Assembly: GCA_007131625.1 (NCBI GenBank)
Contig: SLQC01000110.1
Span: 1 to 12,166 of the forward strand
Length of the DNA stretch: 12,166 nucleotides
Source: Balneolales bacterium
GTDB taxonomy: Bacteria; Bacteroidota; Rhodothermia; Balneolales; Natronogracilivirgulaceae
Reading direction: 5' to 3'
The stretch's first letter is position 1; every line of letters starts with the position of its first letter. Below are positions 1 to 6,521 of the stretch, piece by piece. A model generated the notes under the pieces. It did no database searches, was not told the DNA's origin, and saw nothing but the letters and a program-made list of their open reading frames with translations. The translations under genes were made by a program, and so were the position numbers.

Positions 1-188
1 TATACCGGATGCTCGAGCAGGAGATAGAAAAACTGGAAGCGGAAAAAACACAACTTGAGTCAGACCTCAGCAGTGGTCAACTCGATCATGAACAGCTTTT
101 GACCGCATCAGAACGTTACGGCGAACTGCAGCAGATCATCGACGATAAAACTACAGCGTGGCTGGAGCTTGCCGAGAGAGCGTCCTGA
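1..188 (+). CDS. ABC-F family ATP-binding protein, C-terminal end (partial)
   Basis: This is the last 61 codons of a gene that enters from the left edge; the reading frame begins at base 3 and stops with TGA at 186-188. The peptide is charged and helical (MLEQEIEKLEAEKTQLESDL, then a conserved-looking ERYGEL and a WLELAE near the end). Heptad-like Leu spacing marks it as a coiled coil. This pattern is typical of the C-terminal coiled-coil domain of ABC-F ATPases of the Uup type, soluble ribosome-associated proteins with two ABC domains and no membrane part. The nucleotide-binding domains lie outside the window, so the subfamily cannot be fixed. The gene converges with the lipoprotein gene on the other strand, 6 nt away, and I see no terminator hairpin between them. 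Family assignment is from recognition of the C-terminal pattern only. Confidence 0.72.
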   Translation, partial: YRMLEQEIEKLEAEKTQLESDLSSGQLDHEQLLTASERYGELQQIIDDKTTAWLELAERAS

Positions 189-194
189 CAATTT

Positions 195-1106
195 TTATCG
201 ACCCCGATAGACGCGAATTGGGACCGGTTTGGGCAGCTCTACCAACACATGTCTACTCTGGTCATGGCGGATTCTTTCAAACCACTCGTCGTCACGAAAA
301 TAGTCGGCAGCTTCCATTACCTGTCGGGCCAGCTCCATCGCCACATCATTGGCCACCCGGATTGATCCGTGAGATACCGCCCGTCCAATAGAAGCGGGAT
401 CGTTGGTACCATGAATGGATCGCGGTGAATCATACACCAGCTGGGCACGGCCAAGCGGATTATCGGGATCGCCCGGAGCCATAATTGGACGCCCCCAGGC
501 CCATTCTTCATCGGGCGGATGCCACCACGGATTCCATACCACCGCATAGATATTCCAATTTCCTGTCCGTGTAGGCCATTCATTTCTACCGACCGCAACC
601 GGATGTGAGGCCACCCTAAAATCCCCGCTGTAAATATACAGTTTACGGGAGGTGATGTTAACTTCGACCCGCATATCCGCAATCGGCAGACGTATGGAAA
701 TCGGCGAGTCTACAATCGGATGCTCTTTAAAACGTACGTCACTTTCCGGTGTCTCCTCTAAAAGAAGATTTTCATTTTGCAGTGCTTCGGTGTGAGATTT
801 GCCGTTGTGCAGTTCACTGAACTGAGACTCCCTGGTTTGTGTATTGCCGTTCTTCAGTTCACTGATCTGTGATTCGCCAGTTCGTGATTCACCGGTCTGC
901 AATTTGCTTGACTGTGATTCGCCAGTTCGTGATTCACCGGTCTGTAATTTGCCAGACAGTAATTCCCTTGATTGCGATTCATCATCTTTTTGTTCATCCA
1001 CCAATGATTCGGCAGAAAAGCATCCCGCAAGCACAATCAAAATGGTGATTACCAAAGGTAATATTGTTGCAACGAGTGACTTATCGGATGATTTATCTGA
1101 AATCAT
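195..1106 (-). CDS. YkuD (L,D-transpeptidase-fold) lipoprotein with Cys-to-Ser active site
   Basis: A 303-residue protein. Residues 11-28 are a hydrophobic signal segment ending in the lipobox LAGC, with Cys29 as the predicted lipidated residue, so it is probably a membrane-anchored lipoprotein of the cell envelope. Residues 30-120 are a hydrophilic linker containing four 15-residue repeats (51-110). From about 145 to 295 the protein resembles the YkuD fold: the opening MRVEVNITSRKLYIYSG, then His232 in HGTN, and the signature SHGSIRV at 245-251. Active L,D-transpeptidases, which make 3-3 cross-links in peptidoglycan or attach proteins to it, have Cys in SHGC; here residue 248 is Ser (TCA). 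A Cys codon would need two base changes, so a single sequencing error does not explain it. The protein may be a non-catalytic binder, a serine-using variant, or part of a subgroup where Ser is normal. The ATG at 1104-1106 directly precedes the signal sequence; no clear Shine-Dalgarno is seen. Confidence 0.8.
   Translation of the reverse strand: MISDKSSDKSLVATILPLVITILIVLAGCFSAESLVDEQKDDESQSRELLSGKLQTGESRTGESQSSKLQTGESRTGESQISELKNGNTQTRESQFSELHNGKSHTEALQNENLLLEETPESDVRFKEHPIVDSPISIRLPIADMRVEVNITSRKLYIYSGDFRVASHPVAVGRNEWPTRTGNWNIYAVVWNPWWHPPDEEWAWGRPIMAPGDPDNPLGRAQLVYDSPRSIHGTNDPASIGRAVSHGSIRVANDVAMELARQVMEAADYFRDDEWFERIRHDQSRHVLVELPKPVPIRVYRGR
777..956 (-). repeat. 45-bp in-frame tandem repeat, four units
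   Basis: Four adjoining 45-bp units lie inside the lipoprotein gene at 912-956, 867-911, 822-866 and 777-821, each coding 15 residues. The first two in reading order differ at only 3 of 45 bases and encode SGKLQTGESRTGESQ and SSKLQTGESRTGESQ. The third and fourth have diverged (ISELKNGNTQTRESQ, FSELHNGKSHTEALQ). The period is a multiple of three, so copy number could change by slippage without breaking the frame. The repeats form the flexible linker between the lipid anchor and the YkuD domain. The near identity of two units suggests recent duplication, while the decay of the others suggests an older array. Confidence 0.9.
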
Positions 1107-1246
1107 GATTTAAGCTGCTAAACAATTGTTTTACTATCAGCAGTTTCACAAAATAATACACATTCCTGATACGCTCTAAATCATTATTGTATTATATCAA
1201 TTTGATTTGACTTGCGGAATTTGGTCCAGTTCGAGGCAACCAACAA
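1107..1246. promoter_or_regulatory. AT-rich divergent intergenic region
   Basis: These 140 bp separate the starts of the YkuD lipoprotein gene (leftward) and the small lipoprotein gene (rightward), so promoters for one or both should lie here. On the minus strand a TATAAT-like box is present at 1191-1196, but no good -35 box stands at the usual spacing. On the plus strand a GAGG at 1233-1236, ten bases before the ATG at 1247, is a plausible ribosome binding site. I see no clear operator palindrome. Confidence 0.3.
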
Positions 1247-1468
1247 ATGTTATTACCGGGCATCCTCATCTCTTTCATCCTCTTTACAGGGTGTCTGATC
1301 GAAAGCAAGGAAAATACATGTGACGAACCGCATCCCGGTGACGAAAATGTTACCCGGGTAAGAAAAACGGTATCCGGCGGGTCGCAATGTGATCCGGTCG
1401 ATGACTCCACTCCTCCCGATACCAATCGGATGCTGAACAAGTACGACATCACAGTCTACAAACCATAA
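1247..1468 (+). CDS. Putative small lipoprotein, 73 residues
   Basis: I do not recognise this protein. It starts MLLPGILISFILFTGC: a short hydrophobic segment followed by a lipobox-like FTGC with Cys16, then a hydrophilic tail with two more cysteines (Cys25, Cys48) and many Asp, Glu and Pro residues, ending near DITVYKP. The ATG has a GAGG ten bases upstream. The codons (GAC, GAA, CCG, CGG, ATC frequent) match those of the clear genes nearby, which argues for real coding. Against it are the absence of basic residues before the hydrophobic stretch, unusual for a signal peptide, and the Phe at the -3 position of the lipobox. If real, it is a small envelope lipoprotein, divergent from the YkuD lipoprotein and convergent with lepB. 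Function unknown. Confidence 0.5.
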   Translation: MLLPGILISFILFTGCLIESKENTCDEPHPGDENVTRVRKTVSGGSQCDPVDDSTPPDTNRMLNKYDITVYKP

Positions 1469-1621
1469 TTCGTAATGTTAGCGAGTTGCAGCGCATGCGA
1501 TTGCCCTACCCATGCGGCCGATCATTACGCTCTCATCCACTCCAAACATCAGGATATTGCCAAAATAGCGAAATTAGAGGAAGCCTCCAGTCCAAACATT
1601 TGAACCGGCAAATTAACCTGT
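1469..1621. other. Convergent intergenic region with a small inverted repeat
   Basis: This stretch separates the small lipoprotein gene and the 3' end of lepB, which point toward each other. A 6-bp inverted repeat (CGCATG at 1492-1497, CATGCG at 1511-1516, 13-nt loop) lies about 25 bases after the lipoprotein stop. A shorter GAGG/CCTC hairpin lies near 1576-1586. Neither is followed by a proper T-run on either strand, so I do not call a terminator. No coding potential was seen. Confidence 0.3.
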
Positions 1622-2722
1622 TTAATTGATTCGGCTCAGAAGCCTGTTGAATCGCGGCATGAAACGTTCGGAGTTCCAGGAGAAGTAGATAATCCAGGCG
1701 CGTCCCACCACATGGTCTTCCGGTACATAACCCCAGAACCTGCTGTCTTCGCTATTGTCGCGACTGTCACCCACCATAAAATAATAATCCTGTTGAATGG
1801 TGTACTGGTTGGTGGTGTCCCCGTTTATCACAAAAATGTCCCCGTCGCGTGAAACCTGATTGCCTTCGTACCGTGTGATGATATCCTGATAAATGTACCA
1901 GTTACCATCAGTTAGCGTAACGTTCTGTCCTTCAAAAGGAACAACCATTTTAGGCATGTGGTGATAGTTGCTGCTGAAGCCCTGCGCAAAGGTAAAAGGC
2001 TGCCGTGCAAAATCGTTGAACGAGACCGGCAACACAAATGGGCGAACTTCATTCACTTCAGGCCATCCGGACATTTCATCGGCCACCACGGATGTCATAT
2101 TGATGCGGTAGCGGTCCCCCGAACTTGGCAGCATTTGTCCGCCTGCTGCACGTACTTTGCTGGGACTCAGTCGCAGTCGCTCACGTATCATTACTTCGTA
2201 TTGCTGTTCATACGTTTCAACCCCTTCTTCCGGTTCGCTATTGATGTAAATGACTTTGTTTCGGATTTCCAGGGTGTCTCCTGCAATTCCGACCGCCCGT
2301 TTGATATAATTGGTTTTCTGAGAAATCGCCGCATCATCGACGGGATAGTTGAACACCAGGATGTCACCGCGGCGAACATCCATGAAGCCCGGCAGACGGA
2401 ACCAAGGCAGGTTGATGCCGCGCATATAGATGCTGGTGAAAGGAATTCCGACGGTCATCGGGGATCGTGCACCGTAATGCATTTTGGAAACCAGCAGAAA
2501 GTCACCGGTCAACAGGGTCGACTCCATAGACGGTGTAGGAATACGGTAGGCTTCCAGAAACAGGGCGCGGATGATCAGTGCCGCCACCAGAGCAAACAAC
2601 AGGGCATCGCCCCATTCCCGGGCCCAGGATTTGGCATTGGTTGTTTCCTGCTTCGTTCTCCTATCCAGGGCACGGCGACGCTCCTGACGTTTTTTCTGAT
2701 TTTCTTCTTTCTTTCCAGACAA
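1622..2722 (-). CDS. lepB: Signal peptidase I (LepB)
   Basis: A membrane-anchored serine protease that removes signal peptides from exported proteins on the outer face of the inner membrane. The order of parts fits the family: a very basic N-terminus (1-35), one membrane segment (about 38-56), then box B with catalytic Ser65 in IPTPSMESTL. Next come GDFLLVSK (73-80), RRGDILVFNYP (117-127), and box D with catalytic Lys141 in YIKRAVGIAGD. Near the C-terminus is box E, MVGDSRDNSEDSRFWG. About 150 residues separate boxes D and E, much longer than in short LepB proteins; large insertions there are common in Bacteroidota. The start appears to be TTG (CAA at 2720-2722): there is no ATG or GTG between the upstream in-frame stop and this codon, and the first internal Met is Met66 in the active site. 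The gene is third in the lepA - secreted protein - lepB run, 58 bp after its neighbour. Confidence 0.93.
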   Translation of the reverse strand: MSGKKEENQKKRQERRRALDRRTKQETTNAKSWAREWGDALLFALVAALIIRALFLEAYRIPTPSMESTLLTGDFLLVSKMHYGARSPMTVGIPFTSIYMRGINLPWFRLPGFMDVRRGDILVFNYPVDDAAISQKTNYIKRAVGIAGDTLEIRNKVIYINSEPEEGVETYEQQYEVMIRERLRLSPSKVRAAGGQMLPSSGDRYRINMTSVVADEMSGWPEVNEVRPFVLPVSFNDFARQPFTFAQGFSSNYHHMPKMVVPFEGQNVTLTDGNWYIYQDIITRYEGNQVSRDGDIFVINGDTTNQYTIQQDYYFMVGDSRDNSEDSRFWGYVPEDHVVGRAWIIYFSWNSERFMPRFNRLLSRIN

Positions 2723-2780
2723 GTGTTTATGTATTAAATGGTTAAATGATTACAAGATCTTCGTAACCGGAGCCTGTCTT

Positions 2781-3530
2781 TCATCTCAAATTTCCAGGTC
2801 TGCCGACCTTGTCATTTTGAAAATTACCGTCTCGATAACGAACAAGATACCACTGTCGGCTGTACATTTCGAAATAGTGATCTTCGTATTCACCCAGTTC
2901 ATTGACCTCCATCAATTTGCGAGTAAGTGTCCGTTTGATTTCGGGCATCAGATCCACATATCTGCTGGCGCCTGCAAATACCAATCCGTTGCCAAATGGA
3001 CCGTCAATATCCAGCACCATCATCGGAATTTCGTCATTGATAACGAACCAATATTCAAATTGAATATAGTGCCCCGGACGAAAATTATCCTCATCAATAA
3101 GGTGCTTTAGTTTCTGGGTTGGATCCCCGTACACTTGCTGCAAGCGGGCACGGATTTCCCGGGTCGGTATGCGGTCGACTACGGTGCTGCCCCGAAACCC
3201 GGCACCTGTCCACAGCACATCCCGGAATCTACGCTCAAACGATGCCCGGTTCGCCGGTTCCACTTTCACAATCTCCGGTTCAGCCAACAGATCCTGAGGC
3301 TGAGTTGTTTCCAGGACGGCACTTCCGTCCGCCAATTTCTGTGTCAACAGGTTCTGTGGTTGTATGATGCCACCGGTTTCATTGCCGGCTATCGATTCCT
3401 GCATTATCACATTCTGGTTCTGAACTTTTTCTTCAATTGTGTTCTCCGCCTGCAAGTCGCCCGGCGACATAACCGGGAGCAGCAACGCACAAAAAAGTAT
3501 GCAGCCCCGCTGTTTTACAATTTGATTCAT
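2781..3530 (-). CDS. Secreted protein of unknown function between lepA and lepB
   Basis: I do not recognise a named family. From the ATG at 3528-3530 the protein has 249 residues and starts with a typical signal peptide (MNQIVKQRGCILFCALLLPV, predicted cleavage after LQA at residue 28), so it probably acts outside the inner membrane. Residues 29-85 are a Gln/Asn-rich linker with a loose internal repeat (QPQNLLTQ and QPQDLLAE). From about 88 to the end is a mixed domain rich in Arg and aromatic residues, with YGDPTQKLK, IQFEYWFVINDEIP and MVLDIDGPF as the most family-like stretches. An upstream in-frame ATG at 3623 would add 31 residues, start only 12 bp after lepA and bury the signal peptide; I prefer 3530, though neither start has a clear Shine-Dalgarno. 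Position between lepA and lepB hints at co-expression with translation and export genes; this is inference. Confidence 0.72.
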   Translation of the reverse strand: MNQIVKQRGCILFCALLLPVMSPGDLQAENTIEEKVQNQNVIMQESIAGNETGGIIQPQNLLTQKLADGSAVLETTQPQDLLAEPEIVKVEPANRASFERRFRDVLWTGAGFRGSTVVDRIPTREIRARLQQVYGDPTQKLKHLIDEDNFRPGHYIQFEYWFVINDEIPMMVLDIDGPFGNGLVFAGASRYVDLMPEIKRTLTRKLMEVNELGEYEDHYFEMYSRQWYLVRYRDGNFQNDKVGRPGNLR

Positions 3531-3635
3531 ATGCTTAAAGATATTTTTTTCTATTGTAACTTGAAGTATCCATGACATGATCATTCGCTTGTTTGTCAGA
3601 GGCTGTTGCCATGGATGTTTCATGGTAATGTCTGT

Positions 3636-5432
3636 TTAATCATCATCCATCGAGAGTACCGCCAGAAAAGCTTCCTGTGGGATTTCCACGGTTCCCACCT
3701 GTTTCATCCGCTTCTTGCCTTCTTTCTGTTTCTCCAGTAGTTTTCGCTTTCGGGAAACATCTCCGCCGTAACATTTGGCCGTCACATCCTTGCGCAGGGC
3801 GCGGATGGTGTCGCGTGAGATGATCTTGGCTCCAATGGCCGCCTGGATGATCACCTCGTACATTTGACGCGGGATGAGCTGGCGCAGTTTTCCGCATAGC
3901 CGCTTGCCCCATTCGTAGGCTTTGTCACGGTGGACAATACTGGAGAGTGCATCGACCGGATCGCCATTGAGCAGGATATCAAGCTTGACAAGTTGTCCCG
4001 GCCGGTTTCCGATAATGTCGTAGTCCAGCGAAGCGTAACCCCGGGTCTGGCTCTTCAGTTTATCATAAAAATCGAAGACGATTTCGGCGAGCGGTAATTC
4101 ATAGGTGATATCGACCCGTTTGGCATCAAGGTACATGGTATTGACATAGATGCCGCGGCGCTCCTGGCACAGCTTCATGACCGAACCAATGTACTCCGAC
4201 GGTGTAATGATCTGAGCCTTGATATACGGCTCACGTACTTCCTGAATTTTGCCGGGAGGGGGCATGTCACTTGGATTGTCTACGATCACCTCCTTGCCTT
4301 CGGTGGTCTCGACGACGTACTCCACATTGGGCACTGTGGTGATGATATCCATGTCGAACTCCCGGTCGAGCCGCTCCTGGATGATCTCCATATGAAGCAT
4401 CCCGAGAAATCCGGCACGAAAACCAAATCCCAACGCCACGGATGTCTCCGGTATGAACTGAAGCGATGCGTCGTTGAGCTGCAGCTTGTCGAGTGCCGTA
4501 CGCAAGCTTTCAAAATCTTCGGTGTTGGTCGGATAGATACCGCTGAATACCTTCGGTTTGACCTCCTTGTACCCCGGAATCGGTGCAGATGCCATGTTTT
4601 TGTGGGAAGTGACCGTATCCCCCACCTTTGTGTCTTCCAACGATTTGACATTGCCAATGATATACCCAACTTCACCGGCCGACAGTTCGTTGCACGGTGT
4701 AGGCTTCAGCCGAAGATATCCGATTTCGTCTGCTTCATAATCCTTTCCGGTCGCCATAAACCGAATCTTTTCTCCTTTTTTCAGTGTACCATCCATGATG
4801 CGGACATAAACGATCGAACCGCGGTAGGCATTGAATATTGAGTCGAAGATGAGTGCTCTTAGCGGTTTGTCCGGATCTCCGGTGGGAGGCAAAAATTTCA
4901 TAACAATCTCTTCGAGCAGTACATCCACACCCTCGCCTGTCTTACCGGATACCGGAATGATATCCTCTTTTTTGCATCCGAGCAGATCGATAATCTGTTG
5001 CGACATACCGTCTATATCGGCACCGGGGAGGTCGATTTTATTGATCACAGGAATGATCTCCAGATTCTGGTCAATCGCCTGATATAGATTGGAGATCGTC
5101 TGCGCTTCCACTCCCTGTGTGGCATCGACGATCAACAGTGCACCTTCGCACGCCTTGAGTGCACGGGAGACTTCATAGGCAAAATCGACATGTCCGGGCG
5201 TGTCAATCAGGTTGAAAAAAAAGTTCTGCCCGTCGCTGGCTTTGTAATCCATTTTGATGGCGTGACTCTTGATAGTAATACCGCGTTCCCGCTCCAGATC
5301 CATGTCGTCCAGGACCTGTTCTTGCATCTCCCGTTCCGTGATTGCACCGGTTCTCTCCAGAAGTCTGTCCGCAAGAGTGGATTTTCCGTGGTCAATATGA
5401 GCAATGATGCAAAAATTACGAATGTTTTTCAT
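3636..5432 (-). CDS. lepA: Elongation factor 4 (LepA), ribosomal GTPase
   Basis: A translational GTPase that acts on the 70S ribosome. The 598 residues match the usual family length of about 600. The GTPase motifs are complete: G1 AHIDHGKST (11-19), G2 RGITIK (50-55), G3 DTPGH (77-81) and G4 NKID (131-134). Downstream are the EF-G-like domains, with GFRAGFLGMLHMEI as a family hallmark, and then the LepA-specific C-terminal domain, with KCYGGDVSRKRKLLEKQKEG and a closing IPQEAFLAVL. Start ATG at 5430-5432 gives the standard MKNIRNFCIIAHIDHG beginning. It is the first gene of the leftward group that continues with the secreted protein and lepB; in E. coli and many other bacteria lepA also precedes lepB. 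Nothing is odd in the sequence. Confidence 0.97.
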   Translation of the reverse strand: MKNIRNFCIIAHIDHGKSTLADRLLERTGAITEREMQEQVLDDMDLERERGITIKSHAIKMDYKASDGQNFFFNLIDTPGHVDFAYEVSRALKACEGALLIVDATQGVEAQTISNLYQAIDQNLEIIPVINKIDLPGADIDGMSQQIIDLLGCKKEDIIPVSGKTGEGVDVLLEEIVMKFLPPTGDPDKPLRALIFDSIFNAYRGSIVYVRIMDGTLKKGEKIRFMATGKDYEADEIGYLRLKPTPCNELSAGEVGYIIGNVKSLEDTKVGDTVTSHKNMASAPIPGYKEVKPKVFSGIYPTNTEDFESLRTALDKLQLNDASLQFIPETSVALGFGFRAGFLGMLHMEIIQERLDREFDMDIITTVPNVEYVVETTEGKEVIVDNPSDMPPPGKIQEVREPYIKAQIITPSEYIGSVMKLCQERRGIYVNTMYLDAKRVDITYELPLAEIVFDFYDKLKSQTRGYASLDYDIIGNRPGQLVKLDILLNGDPVDALSSIVHRDKAYEWGKRLCGKLRQLIPRQMYEVIIQAAIGAKIISRDTIRALRKDVTAKCYGGDVSRKRKLLEKQKEGKKRMKQVGTVEIPQEAFLAVLSMDDD

Positions 5433-5647
5433 TAATACAATTGTTCTTCAATAATAATACGTTATTTCCATTCCGGTGATAAACTTGTCAAATTATGAAA
5501 AATCCTTTCAAATCGTAAGCACAGACTGGTGACTAAAACGTAGTAATTTATAAAAACATATATAAATGACACCTCATCTTTTTATCTTGTGCACTACACC
5601 GTGCATCGGCAGGTGATGCACACTATCAACGATCTAAACAGTATATT
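5433..5647. promoter_or_regulatory. Divergent lepA / his operon intergenic region
   Basis: A 215 bp AT-rich region between the leftward lepA and rightward hisG starts, so it should hold promoters for both groups. On the minus strand a perfect TTGACA lies around 5486-5491, but the best TATTAT-like box is about 26 bp away, too far for a standard pair. On the plus strand the AT-rich run 5541-5567 (TAATTTATAAAAACATATAT) is the likeliest place for a -10 element. Assignment of exact promoters is not possible by eye. The hairpin at 5601-5621 lies at its right end, within the probable his leader. Confidence 0.4.
5601..5621 (+). promoter_or_regulatory. Leader hairpin upstream of hisG
   Basis: A perfect 7-bp inverted repeat, GTGCATC (5601-5607) and GATGCAC (5615-5621), with a 7-nt loop, 26 bp before the hisG start. 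It could be an RNA hairpin in the his leader or a protein-binding palindrome. No T-run follows, so it is not an intrinsic terminator. An overlapping out-of-frame GTG-start frame from 5589 reads His at its codons 2, 6 and 11, so a leader-peptide role is thinkable but weakly supported. Confidence 0.4.
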
Positions 5648-6520
5648 TTGGTACAGAACGAAACTTCCTTACGTATTGCCATCCAAAAAGGTGGACGCCT
5701 TTCAGAAAAATCTCTTCAGCTGCTTGAAAATATCGGACTGGAATTCGACGGGTATAAAAACCGAATCCTGGTTCCATGTAAAAATCATGATGTGGAACTG
5801 CTACTGATTCGCGATGACGATATCCCCGAATATGTACAGGACGGCATCTGTGAACTCGGTTTTGTGGGTCACAATGTCACCGCAGAGAGCAAAGCGGATG
5901 TTTCCCGGTTGCGTGCCCTGGGATTTGGCAGGTGCCGGTTATCGGTAGCCGTTCCGAAGAACGGTGGATATCATTCACTTAAAGACCTTGACGGATGCCG
6001 AATCGCGACCAGCTACCCGGTCCTCACTCGCGATCATTTTGAAAAACAGGGAGTTCAGGTCGACACGATCGAGATTTCCGGTGCTGTCGAAATCGCCCCG
6101 ACCCTCAACGTGGCCGATGCCATTTCCGATATCGTTTCTACGGGCGGAACGCTTAAAACCAACGGACTCATGGAACTGGAAACCATTCTCGAGAGTGAGG
6201 CCGAGCTGATCCGCACCAACCTTGCGATTCCCGAGCACAAACAGGACCTGATTGACAAGTTTCTGATGCGGATGGGTGCCCGGCAACAGGCGGAGAAAAG
6301 CCGTTATATCATGATGAATGCTCCGTCAGGCGCCGTTCAGAAAATTTGCGAACTCATTCCGTCGCTGAAAAGCCCGACCGTCCTCCCCCTCGCAGAAAAT
6401 GACATGGTTGCGATCCATTCCGTGATTCCAACCCGTCGGTTCTGGGAGGTAATGGAAGAGCTGAAAGCAGCCGGCGCATCCGGTATTGTGATACTTCCTA
6501 TCGAAAATATGATCGTTTGA
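5648..6520 (+). CDS. hisG: ATP phosphoribosyltransferase, long form (HisG)
   Basis: Catalyses the first, committed step of histidine synthesis: ATP and PRPP to phosphoribosyl-ATP, in the cytoplasm. At 290 residues it is the long form. Residues 8-18 (LRIAIQKGGRL) are the conserved opening of the family. The PRPP-binding loop is DIVSTGGTL at 161-169, within a conserved NVADAISDIVSTGGTLKTNG. From about residue 217 the C-terminal ACT-like regulatory domain follows (SRYIMMNAP at its start, ASGIVILPIENMI at its end); in this form histidine binds that domain as feedback inhibitor, and no HisZ partner is needed. The start appears to be TTG at 5648-5650, since no ATG or GTG is in frame upstream and this codon puts the conserved opening at the normal distance. 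First gene of the his group; hisD follows after 1 nt. Confidence 0.95.
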   Translation: MVQNETSLRIAIQKGGRLSEKSLQLLENIGLEFDGYKNRILVPCKNHDVELLLIRDDDIPEYVQDGICELGFVGHNVTAESKADVSRLRALGFGRCRLSVAVPKNGGYHSLKDLDGCRIATSYPVLTRDHFEKQGVQVDTIEISGAVEIAPTLNVADAISDIVSTGGTLKTNGLMELETILESEAELIRTNLAIPEHKQDLIDKFLMRMGARQQAEKSRYIMMNAPSGAVQKICELIPSLKSPTVLPLAENDMVAIHSVIPTRRFWEVMEELKAAGASGIVILPIENMIV

Positions 6521-6521
6521 C

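Noticed and set aside
186..197. Bidirectional terminator between the convergent ABC-F and YkuD genes
   Set aside because: Only 6 nt separate the stops and no stem with a T-run is seen around them.
777..956. CRISPR-like array
   Set aside because: The 45-bp units abut without spacers, drift in sequence and keep a coding frame.
844..1113. Repeat-rich frame on the plus strand opposite the YkuD lipoprotein
   Set aside because: Its repeats are simply the complement of the 45-bp in-frame repeat; the minus-strand frame has a lipobox and a domain, this one has neither.
1492..1516. Intrinsic terminator after the small lipoprotein
   Set aside because: Stem of only 6 bp with a 13-nt loop and no following T-run.
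1958..2737. Open frame of 259 codons on the plus strand
   Set aside because: It lies wholly opposite lepB, whose catalytic motifs are intact; its translation has no recognisable domain and reads as a complement-strand shadow.
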